A DNA stretch of 64,000 nucleotides. It comes from Ailanthus altissimus (lineage: Eukaryota > Streptophyta > Magnoliopsida > Sapindales > Simaroubaceae). A program made the translations under genes and the position numbers. The stretch covers positions 10,850,001-10,914,000 of the forward strand of contig OX327686.1 in NCBI GenBank assembly GCA_946807835.1, written 5' to 3'. A model generated the notes under the pieces. That model worked only from the letters and a program-made list of their open reading frames with translations. It ran no database searches and was not told the origin of the DNA. Below are positions 40,001 through 52,000 of the stretch, piece after piece (position 1 is the stretch's first letter; every line of letters begins with the position of its first letter).

Positions 40001-43000
40001 GAGCAGTATCTCTGTCAGCACCTGTAGAATCAAAAGGAACAAGACTATCACGAGCCAGAGAGGGAGAATCTTTAGTGGGAGGATCATGTTGTGGGATAGG
40101 AATAGGTTCAGTGTTTAACTCAGGAAGAGGAATAATATAAGGGATTGGAAGAGCCTCTGTGATTGACACATTTTCGGAAGCAAAGGAAGAAAAGAAAGGA
40201 GAAGACTCAAAAAAGGTGACATCAGCGGAAAGGAAATGACGTTTGGTGTCAGGAGAATACATCTATATCCTTTTTGAAGATGTGAGTAACCGAGAAAAAT
40301 ACATTTCACGGACTGAGCCGATAATTTATCTTGACCAGGAGAGAAAACATGTACAAAACAAGTGCAGCCAAAGACAGGCGGCAGAAGAGGAAACAATGGT
40401 TGATCAGGATATAGAACAGAATGAGGGACCTGATGTTGTAACATAGATGAGGGTATTCGATTGATCAAGAAACAAGTAGTAAGAACAGCATCCGCCCAAA
40501 AACGGAGAGGAACATTATTATGTATAAGTAAAGTGCGGGCAGTTTCAATGAGATGTCTGTTCTTACGCTCGGCAACTCCATTTTGTTGTGGAGTATAGGC
40601 ACATGAAGACTGATGTAAGATGCCCTGGGAAGACATAAATTTAGTAAAAGGAGTAGAAAAATATTCACGTGCCTTGTCACTACGTAATATACGAATAGTA
40701 GTGGAGAATTGTGTCTTAATTTCAGCACAAAAGGATTCAAAGATAGAAAATAATTTAAAGCGATCTTTCATTAAAAATAACCAAGTGCAACACGAATAAT
40801 CATCAATAAACGTAACAAAGTATTTAAAACTTAAAATAGAAGAGAATTGACTCGGACACCAGACATCGGAATGAACTAATTTAAAAGGGGATGTAGCCTG
40901 ATTATTGACACGCTTTGGAAACGATCTACGAGAGTGTTTTCCAAGTTGACAAGACTCACAATTGAAAGACGCTAGACTAGAGAGACCTGGAACCATTTTT
41001 TGAAGTTTTAACAGATTTGGATGTCCCAAATGATTATGAAGAAGTGTTAGTGATTTAGTGACAGTGCATGCAACAGATGGTTGAGGAATACTCAGATGAT
41101 AAAGCCCCTGCGACTCACGACCTATGCCAATCATCTTTCCTGTACTGCGATTCTGTATAAGAATAGAGTCATTAACAAAAGTGATTGCACAGTTTAAAGA
41201 GAGAGTGAGTTTACTGACAGAGAAAAGATTAAAAAGACAATGCGGTATATAAAGAACAGATTCTAAAGGTAAGGAAGGAAGAGAATGTGCTCGAACAACT
41301 GCTTGACCAGTAGTTGTGGATCCATTAGCTAAGGTGACAGGTGGCAATATCCTAGATGTAGAAGTATGAGAAAGTAATTGAATATTACCAGAAATGTGGT
41401 CAGAGGCACCAGAATTAAGGACTCAGGATCCTAAAGAGGCGGATTGGGTAAGGCAAGCGATTGAATTACCAGTATGTGCAATGGAAGAGGTAGATTGCTT
41501 AGCTGCTTGGTATTTAAGATATTTCTCATAGTCGACATCAGTGAGAGTCACGAATGGAGGTTGCTTGTCTATTTTAGAACTCTCAGTAATCATATTGGTT
41601 CACAAATCCAATTCACTTTGAGTACAGGGAAGTCTGCTGGTAGGAATTCCTCAGGGCGTATTACGGTTTTTCACCGAGGGAAGCGATTGCAGCGAAGAAT
41701 TGATCTGAAACGAAGCACTTCGTCTATTGGCATTGTAGAAAGGATAGAATATGACCCTAATTGTTCTTCTCGGATCGCTCCAGTACGATGGATCGAAGGA
41801 GTGCAGCTACGCCGCCAGAGGAAATGCAACACGATAGAAAGGTTCGCTCTGCCGCGTAAGATCCTCGAACCTACCACGACCACCATCTGCGGCCCTTATT
41901 TTTCTTTGTCAAACGAAAAGCATAAGTACGGAATAGAAAGATCAAGCAGAAAATAAGTATCGTAAAAAGGTCGTTGGAATTGAGATCTCATTCAAAGACA
42001 AAGATATCAAATATCTGGAGTTTTTTGTGTGTATATTATATGGATGATCCGATCCGCAAGGACCATGATTGGGAATTGTTTGATTGTCTTTCTCCGAGTA
42101 AGAGGCGAAACATAATCAACTTGAATTCAGGACATCTATTCGAAATCTTAGTGAAAGACTGGATTTGTTATCTCATGTTTGCTTTTCGTGAAAAAATACC
42201 AATTGAAGTGGAGGGTTTCTTTAAACAAGAAGGAGCTGGGTCAACTATTCAATCAAATGATATTGAGCATTTTTCCCATCTCTTCTTTAGAAACAAGTGG
42301 GCTATTTCTTAGCAAAATTGTGCTCAATTTCATATGTGGCAATTCTGCCAAGGGAGAGAAGGAAGAAGGAGAAAATAACTAACAACCAGGAGAAGTTTTT
42401 CAGTAACACACTGGCGGTGAGATTGGTGACAATTGCCACGTGGGGGTGCGTTCAGCGGCCGATAAGTGCATGCCTGCTATAGGCTTGGTCGTCGGCCTTG
42501 TCTGAGTTCACGGGAAGGATGATCGCCGAAGAAAAATCGTCGGAGAAACAGATCAGAAACTGGACGAAAATATAGGCGGCGTGTGGAGGCGCGTACGGTT
42601 GCCAATGACTACTGGGCTACCGCAGAAGTGAATGTCGGCGTTGTCTGAAGGCAGGGGCACGACGGTAAGAGTCCATGTGCGTCGGCAAATGAGAGCAGAT
42701 TCCGGTGGGTGGAGCGTGGTGGCGTGTTTGGCAGGGTTCAACGCCTGTCTTCCTGAGGTTTCATTGGTGAGTTACTGGTGATCTCAAAGCTGAGGACACG
42801 ACCACTGGAAAAATGAAGAAAGCACGGTGGCCGGAAAAAAACAGGTGACTTCGCCGGAAAAATTAGGGATCGAAAGGAGCACAATAGCTCTGATACCATG
42901 TAAAGAATAGAGAAAGAAGAATACTTGTTTATTGATAATAAGAAAAATACATCATTATATAAGTGAAGCTATGTATCCTATTTGGAAGGTCAATTAGTCC

Positions 43001-46000
43001 TATTTGGAAGGTTATCAATTTATTTCCTATTCTATGATATTGACCATATATATACACAAAATGCCATATACATTTCAACACTAAGCAAGAATGGTTTGCA
43101 TCTGTAGGAAGTTTTTATCTCAAACTAAAACTAATTATCTCACTTAACCAACACTATATTATTTTAGTCATTGTTTGTCATCAGTTTCAATCCCATTTGA
43201 CTCGTCATTGGAAAGGTTAGATTTGAATTAAAGTAACCACTTGTGTTTTCTATGTTATCCTATTATTCAGGCTTTATATCTTTAATTCTAATCAGATTCT
43301 TTGATTATGTAGTTGCCTGATTTCTGCCTATGGTTCTGGATGCCTGTGGTCTATAAAAATCTATACAAATTTGGTGGATATTTATACTTGTAGTTTGTGT
43401 GAACTGGGTGGGGCATGACTGAATGTGGTAAATGTGGGCCCTTTTGGTGGTTGACTGCTCATTAGTCACAGTATGTGTATAGATATGTTTTGTTCATGCT
43501 TATATGCACAAGTAAATTATCAGAGATTGCTAGATGTGGTGGTATTGTGTATCACTATTTATCTATGTATTTTCATACTAGTACCCTGGGACATTGAAAT
43601 ATTGAGTGTGGATTCATTTCGCATGACTGTCATTTAACGTAATATTGAACTTATCTAATTTGTGTTGCCTAATGTTTTATTATGTTTGCTTTCCTGTGAA
43701 TACTATGTTAGTTGTCTACATTTTAAAAGTTGGTACTGATGTTTCTATTAGGTATGGGCCAGAATATGGTCTGTCCTGGCAAACCATTTTATTTCTGCTG
43801 GAAGTCATCATGATGAGAAAATTGCTATGTATGCCATTGATTCTCTGAGGCAGCTTGGTATGAAGTATTTGGAGCGCGCTGAACTCACCAATTTCACTTT
43901 CCAAAATGACATTCTTAAACCGTTTGTTGTTCTTATACGGAATAGTCGAAGTGAAACTATAAGGAGCTTGATTGTTGACTGCATTGTTCAAGTATGTTAA
44001 CTTGATAAGCTTTTCTTAGATGCTATAACTTCTTTTCCATCTTCCTTTTTACCTTTTATCTACCAACCCCATCCCCTGAATTTCAATAAATATAGTGCTG
44101 CTTATTGATGCTGGTGTGTACTGCAGATGATAAAATCTAAAGTTGGAAGCATTAAGTCTGGGTGGCATAGCGTTTTTATGATTTTCACAGCTGCTGCGGA
44201 TGATGAATTGGAATCAATTGTTGAAAGTGCATTTGAAAATGTTGAGCAGGGTGAGAACTTACTTTTTTCTTTATAGTAATACTAGACATGACCAATTGGT
44301 TCTTATTTTTATTTATTTTTAATTCAAATCCAAGTTAATCTGACTTCAAGTACGATTGCAGTTATACTGGAACACTTTGATCAGGTTGTTGGAGATTGTT
44401 TTATGGACTGCGTCAACTGTCTTATCAGGTTTTCCAACAATAAAAGTTCTCACCGCATAAGTTTGAAGGCTATTGCACTCCTCCGTATCTGTGAAGATCG
44501 GTTGGCTGAGGTTTGTTGTTTAGTCATCACCTTCATTATGTCACTTTTTTTTTGGTTTATCTGGGACTGGAAAAGTATACAATTTTATTCAAGAAATAAA
44601 GAGAATGATTTTGAAAATGAACCTGAGGTCCACAATGACTAAAACCTTTCCTACTATGGCAAAACTCAAAAACTATACAATTTTAGTTCCTTTTTATCAG
44701 TACCCAATAACATGAGACAGGAAAAGAAAGGGAAAACCCCAAAAAAGAAAAATAAACCCAAGAATGTATCCTAATTAAGCTGGATGAAAAGGAACGAAGA
44801 ATCTTAAAAATTCTTAGAAACCGAAGCCCATAGGGAAGTAAAGAAGTGACTCCTGTCCTTTAGCCCGTGACATCTTCCTTCAACTCTCAAAAAATATATT
44901 TATATCTTTCTTGCCATATCACCCACAAGAGAGGTAGGTACTGCAAATTTCCCAGTGTTTTAGTTTTCTTTGATTTCTAAACACAAAAATATTTTCCATC
45001 AGTAATGAATTGCAAGAAGCTGGAGCTGCCCATAGAATTTAGCTGCAGCGCTTGCACCTATAAAGAAGGGGTGACAACACAATGATGGAACAGGATGTTA
45101 GTTTCTCGATTTGTATGCATCACAGCATGAAGGGGAAAGACACATCTTAGGATTGTCCTTTGGATCGTATCTCCAGTATTAATTTTTCCAAGAGCTACTG
45201 GCCTTGCAAAGCTTTGAACTTAACATTGTGTCCCAAGTAATTCCTTCACTAATGCAGCTGTATTTTATTGTTGCTAAGAAACAGCAATTGTAACTAAACT
45301 AAAAAATAGTATGGGGAAAACAAAAGTGAAAAAACTGTCAGCAATAACCAGGATGAGCCTGCATATAACCTCAAATCTATTCAAGAGAAAACTTTCCGCT
45401 TAATACCAAAACACTAATGTAATAACTCACTATACAAATCTCCAAAAGACAAAATCAAGATATTCTATCTTATTCCAGAACCCCTTCCCAATTTAAATTT
45501 ATAGAAAACAAAGTTCTATGAACTTCCTTCATCAGAAAATGCCCAAAGAGAAGCTAGCAAATGAACTCTATCCCATAAATAGATAACATCTTCCCCAGCC
45601 ATGTTTTAAAAATTCTTTTATTTCATTCTTTCCAAATCACCCAAAAAATGCCAACACAGCAGACTTCCATAAATGTTTTGCTTTATCCCCATCACCAAAT
45701 CTATGAGTTTGTAGAGCTGTCTTTTCTCTCGTGGATGGTAAATAAGTCCAACAAAGCTACAATACTCTTGAATTTCTCTCGTTCAAATTTCTCTTCAAAA
45801 TGAAATTCCAATTCGAATCCATGGAAGAGCATTCCATTGAGCCTTCTTCTTTTTCCAAAGAGATATTTATTAAAATGGCAAGAAGCTATCATTCATTTGA
45901 TACAAATGTCTTCTTGTTCATATTGGATGCTCAGGAAATGAAAATTAGTAATATGTATTAGCTTTCAATCTTAGTTACTATTCTTAACTGCTTACATTAA

Positions 46001-49000
46001 GTTCCTTTCTTGAGGTCTCGTTCTTAGGATATTCTAAAAAAATCTTGCTATTTCAGCCTGATGACTGAGATGTAGAGAATAAGCTACTATATCATGGAAC
46101 ATAAGTGCCATAAAAAATAAAATCAGTTGTTATGAGATTTAAGTGTCTGATTTGAGAATTGTTTGCATAGCCTTCTAGTTATTTGTGTTTGGACTTACTG
46201 TCGTAGCCTGGAGTACATGTCAACAAAACTGCATGGTAAAGGACAGATTTTGTTCTATATCTATGTATAGGGTTTAGCATAGACAACCTTATTTTATTAT
46301 TGTTATTGAAGAGGTTGCTTGTGGACAATTAGATAATGCTGTTAGGATGGCTGACATTGCGTATGACATCTTGATCTTAATATACATTTATTATTGCATG
46401 TCAAATGTAATTCCAGGCATCTTCCTCGTGGTAAAAAAAATTGTGACATACTTTTTGAAAACAAAAGACTGCCTGACTTGCCCCATATATACATATGTGA
46501 CATGGATATGGAGGTATAATTCTCATCAGTATGTATGTATCTGTGTTATCTTGTCTTTAAAAGGAAACTTACATGCTATTTATCTTGTTACATGGATATG
46601 TCGTATATATTTCCTTCCTCTGCATTGATTGCTTTCTGAAGTATAACTACTAGCATCGTTTACATGCTTTTGGATTTTAGGGGCTTATACCCGGTGGAGA
46701 TTTGAAGCCCATTGATGTTGATACAGATGCAATGTTTGATGTCACTGAGCATTATTGGTTCCCGATGCTGGCCGGTTTATCTGATCTGACGTCAGATCCA
46801 AGACCGGAGGTTAGAAGCTGTTCACTTGAAGTTTTGTTCGATTTGCTGAATGAGAGAGGTAGCAAGTTTTCATCATCTTTTTGGGAGAGCATTTTCCATC
46901 GCGTCTTGTTTCCCATTTTTGATCATGTGAGGAATGCTGGAAAGGAAAGCTTAATTTCTTCAGAGGACGAATGGTTTCGTGAAACCAGCATTCATTCTCT
47001 TCAGTTGCTTTGCAACCTGTTCAATACTTTTTACAAGGTATTAATGAGCCCAATATTGTTCTTTTAGAATGTTGTATTGCTTGATTGGGCAAAATCTTGA
47101 GGGAGGAAGATATTGATTTTGATGCTGAAATATTAGTATGATTGTGAAAGTCCAGACATCCCAGCATGGATATTTTCATTAAAGCCTTCAGGGTGTAAAA
47201 AGAAACATATTAACCCTTTTTTTCATCAAGGCATGGGGAAAACTGCATGTTTAGTTAACATTCAAAGGGCCAATAAAAATATGCCAACTGAAGATGCATA
47301 TAAGTACTTGTCTCACTATGTTTGTTCACTAAAATATTAATTTTAATGTTTCTCTGTAGCACACTGAATTTGAATTTTTTTTCTTTTTCTTTTTTCTGAT
47401 TCGTAAGAAAAAAAGGATTATTGTTTTAATTTTTACCTGGGTTGAGGTGCCATCACTATTAAAGGGGGGCCTCTTTTACTATGTTTTTATGTTTGAAATT
47501 TTTACAGAGATCTGGAGTTGGGAAGTTTCAGTTCTTGTCATTTTCTTTTGCTTTATTTCCAAAAGTAATTTGAAATGTAGATGAAAGCTCTCTTGATTGA
47601 CGTCTTTTTCTCATTCCTCCACATGCAACCTGTAAAGCAAATCATAGCTTCTCAAGAGTACCTCTCTTACATGAATGTGGCCTACAAAATTTCCTCCTAC
47701 CAACTGGTTTCATGTCCAAAAACTCTAAAAAGGGTTCAAGTCCTTTTTTAGCCTCCCAGTGAGGGACATATCTTCTTGGGAATATTTAACATTTATTGGC
47801 TTGCATTTTTACTTAAACAAGTTTATTAGATATCGTGCTCAAACTAAAATCCTTGCAACCCCCAAAGAACTTTGTTAAGGTGTACATTAGGTTAACTGAT
47901 TATTAATTTGATAGTGGAAAAGGTGGAGGAGAGATTGAATGGCTGGAAGTTTATTTCACAGGTGTTTTTTTTTTTCTTGATGTGCTTTAATTTGTTGGGA
48001 GTGGGAGGTTTCTTTTGGATTTATTAGACCATTGTTAGTTTTGTGTATTGGTCATTCTACTGGAATTCTGCCTTTAAAAGAAAAAAATTGGAAGGCTACT
48101 TCTACATGAATTTAGCATGTTTTTCCATTTCTTCGTTCTGTTCAGTTTCTGTGTAGTTTTCTTTTTTACTGTTAGGTGGACTGCTTATGCACCAAGGATG
48201 TACACTATTTATATTTCTATTTTTCCTCTTTTTTAAATAAAATATTTCTGTTTGCTATAAATCAAAATGTAACTTTGAAGTGGTGTGATATATTAATTAC
48301 TTTATTCAATGGAAAAAAACCATAGAACATTAACGTCTTTTTAGTTTGGTTTAAGTGTTCTACTAATTAGTATAGGAATAATTCTGCTAAAGTTTATATT
48401 TGGGATTATTTGCATATTTGCTGAAATTATGGGTGACATGAAACTTCTTTACATTTTTTATTCATGCAGGAGGTATGTTTTATGCTGCCACCACTGCTGA
48501 GTTTGCTGTTGGATTGTGCCAAAAAACCAGATCAGTCAGTGGTTTCAATCTCTCTGGGTGCATTAGTGCACCTGATAGAGGTTGGAGGACACCAATTCAG
48601 TGAGAGTGATTGGGATACATTGTTGAAAAGCATAAGGTGCATATCTCTTATTACTTGGGAACTGTAAGTATTTGTTTCTGTCTAATTATATTTTCTCTTG
48701 CTAACCAGAGACGCTTCGTACACCACACAACCACTTGAGCTTCTCAATGAAAACCCAAAAATCCTTACAGTGTTAATTAGAGATTCAGAGGTCAGTGTGG
48801 GTGAAGCAGATAACCATCAGTTTGTTATCAGTGATAATGGAAAGCTATCTCCACAGGCATCCCCAAGTATTGGTTCTGATGGCACTCCAAGGAATTCGAA
48901 TGCACTACTCTCACTGGATCATAATCAAGAATTGGGACTGCCTTTGGATGGATCAGAAGGTTAGCTTTTTGATTTTCCAGAAACAATGTTCATAAGATGC

Positions 49001-52000
49001 CATTGATTTCACTTTCAGACAATCAAAATGCTAAATTTCTGTTAGTTTCTTTCTTTGAAAAATGGTTCGCAGAAAATAGTGTAACAGTTTGTATAATTCA
49101 CTCAGGACGCCTGCAAGGTCAACTTCCCCCATGTTATATTGATAAAAGGGCTAACTTCTTTACATTATAGTTGAAGCAGCCTAAAGCAAACCATAAACTA
49201 ATTAGTTTAATGGCAAACCTTAAGCGTGAAATTCTTTGTTCTTGTAGGTGTTCCATCACCATTGAGAAGAACTCAGAAATCCACTGAGGCCCTCCAACGG
49301 AATCAAAGCATTGGTCAAAAAATCATGGGAAATATGATGGACAACCGTTTCCTTAGAAGTTTTACCTCTAAGTCAAAGAGTCAAGTACCGGAGGCTACAG
49401 TACCATTGTCTCCTCCTAAGGTACTTGGGTGGTTATTCTTATACCTACATAACACACAATTGAGTTTGATGATAAATGTTGCATATGCCGTCTTACGTCT
49501 TTTTCCACTCCTAGGTTTGGTAAAGTTTTTGCTTCCTATACACCTGTCTTGAACATACTTTCTTTATCTCTGGAAATTATTTTATCTGGAGTGCAGTGTT
49601 ATTAGATTTGGTGTGTAAAGTTTATATTTCATTTAGTGTTATGAACAGAAAATTCCCTTTAACCTTATTTTGCTTTAACTGGTAAAGTATGGCAGGCAGG
49701 CAATGCTTTTGGTGATTTCCTGGTTTGAGTTATCATTGGTGCTAAAAGAACTTAATTATGTCATGGCACAAAGCCACAACTACATGAACATATAGATATA
49801 TTCATACATATCTTTTTGTTCATTTGTATATGAAGTCACCTCGACCTTTAGGGAAATTGGATATGGATCTTGTTCTTCAGACTATTGGCTTTGCTTGTTT
49901 CTTTCAATTTTGATTATTAAATACATTGACTACCTGGGTGTTCAAGCTGGATGTGGCATAAGTTTTGCTAGGTAACTTTAATGGGTTTGGGGATAAAAAC
50001 AGGCAAGGGCTGGGGTCATTTTTGAAGGTTTATATATTTCACAGCTAGGTGATTTTAGAATATTCTAATTATAGCATCATGGTTAGCTATGCAAGAAGCT
50101 TTTAGGTTGCTGATTTTGATTGCAAGTTGTTTTGGTGGATTGACAGGTGCTCCGTGCTTCAAGGGGCATTGGAGTGAGCTTGTCAGATGAACCCTGATAG
50201 GAGTAAAGGGGGAGAACATGATGGGTGATGAATAATGTTAGTAGAGATCCTCTGATACCATTTTAGTAGAAAGAGAAAGTATCATGTAGGTTAGGACCAA
50301 CTGGAAGAACTAATTGTTGTGTTGTTGTCTGAACCATGAAAGTCCTTTATATAGCATAAAAAAAATGAAGTATAAGGAAAAACTAACATCTCTAGGAAAC
50401 ACTAATAGGGAAATACTAGGAAACACGAATATGGTCGTGAAAAACAAATATGATCCTAGTAGGTTCTGATTAATAACATCCTCATACATTCTTATTTTAG
50501 CTTTAGTACTCTCCTAGAAAATTCATTTTTTTTCCTTTTTTTTTTTGTGCACTGCCTTAGAAAAAATATCTTATAACTTCTTAGCTGCTTGCTTGCTCCT
50601 AGCCACTCAACGTATACTGCTGCAACAATATTTTTCTTGTCCACTATTCAAAGCACTCTTTTCACAGCATAAAGCATCTCAACACTCTTTTTATTGAGAT
50701 TTCCCCCGGGTTTCTGTTTCTGTTTCATTCAAGTCTTAATTCAAGTAAGGACAAGTCCTTATCATCCCAATCAGGATAGACGGGCCTGCCTCGGTGCCAG
50801 TTCCTATTTTTAGGGCAGGCTTCCAAGACAGAGATGCACTACTACTCCATCTGGAAAGGGCTTTCCCTCATGGGTAAAGAGAAGAACCCTTTATTTAAAG
50901 GTAAGGCCAGAAGGAAGTCAAAAATCAATAGGAAAAATTCCTTCCCCGCCAACGGGACTCTATGTCTGGGTCTTATTTCATCTCAAACTCGGATTAGGAA
51001 GAGTGCCCTTAAACTACAGATCAATCATAATAAACAATACAGGAAAATAATTCTGGTGAAAACGATCCTCAACATGCCAAAAACAAGGTGTTTCAAGTGG
51101 TGTTTGATAATTACTATTTGAATTTGACTCGCATAGGATGAAGGCATTAGTGAATCTTCTAGAAGTGTGATAATGGATTGGCAGTAGAGACAAGTCATGG
51201 GCTCAATCTCAGCCTCAGCTGATTCATTAGTTCTCTGGTTGCTTCAAAGAGGGGTTATCTTGATGTAGGTCTGCTTATGGCCAGATAATAAATTTCTCGG
51301 AATAGGAGATGAGCTGAGAGATAGAGAGATCCGACTAGCTGCAAGAAGAAATAAGAGAGACCTCACAACTAGGTTTTTAAGTTAGATTCGATTTATAGGT
51401 TTAAAAAAATGAGAAATAGTAATGAATAGATGCTTGAGATTAGTCAAGAGATGAGGAGAATGACTAGGCTGAGAAAAGACACATTGATAGTGACAACTAA
51501 AGTGCAGTGGGATATAAAATTTGAGACTAAGAGGAGCTCAACAGAGAGATCACCAAGAGAGCTAGATTATATGACAGTAGCTTAAGCTGAGACACTTGCA
51601 TGGGAGGAGTTTTGGATATAATATGGATCTTTGGTAAATTCCAATGGTCATTGACGATGATTCTTGAGGGGTTTTGTTAACCAGCTGTTTAGATATGAAG
51701 TTGACACAGCAAACATTGTCGAGGTCCAAAAGTTATAACGAAACCATATATTTTTCATTACATTTACTCATTCCATCAATGGCAGAATGTTTTTGCATTT
51801 AAATAACTATCATTTCATGATATTGTCTCCTAGGGATGGGAAAAAAAACCTGCACCAGGAAAAAATGATTTTTTCCCAGGTGTGGGTTTCATTTTATTTT
51901 TTCTGGGTCCAGGTTTTTTTGGACCCGGGAAAACCTGGCCCGGAATCCGGGTTTTCGAATCCCTAAATCGTTTGTTTCAGAGAGACTTCAGTTCAGTACT

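Larger units (their letters stand above)
38075..43080 (-). mobile_element. Copia element E5 in BIG5 intron 21, with organellar DNA in place of gag
   Basis: A 5006-bp LTR retrotransposon, antisense to BIG5. The LTRs (38075-38256 and 42899-43080) are both 182 bp, start TG and end CA, and differ at 7 positions by my count. The target duplication is CTAAG (38070-38074 and 43081-43085). On the minus strand the primer-binding site TGGTATCAGAGC, complementary to initiator tRNA-Met as in most plant copia elements, lies at 42898-42887. The polypurine tract is at 38257-38275. Pol domains are in copia order. Gag is absent: organellar DNA fills 41609-42352. About 96% LTR identity indicates a fairly recent insertion. 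Confidence 0.92.

Noticed and set aside
39880..40446. Plus-strand open frames at 39880-40140 and 40243-40446
   Set aside because: They are antisense shadows of the E5 integrase and linker region.
41474..41956. A 160-codon plus-strand open frame spanning the edge of E5 and the rpl2 fragment
   Set aside because: Its first 45 codons are the antisense of the copia protease linker and the rest is a broken rpl2 fragment. It is a chance fusion and not a gene.
41609..42352. Interpretation as a single plastid segment rpl2-rpl23-trnI-ycf2
   Set aside because: The rpl2 part has mitochondrial-type residues and not those of plastid rpl2. No rpl23 or trnI sequence lies between it and ycf2.
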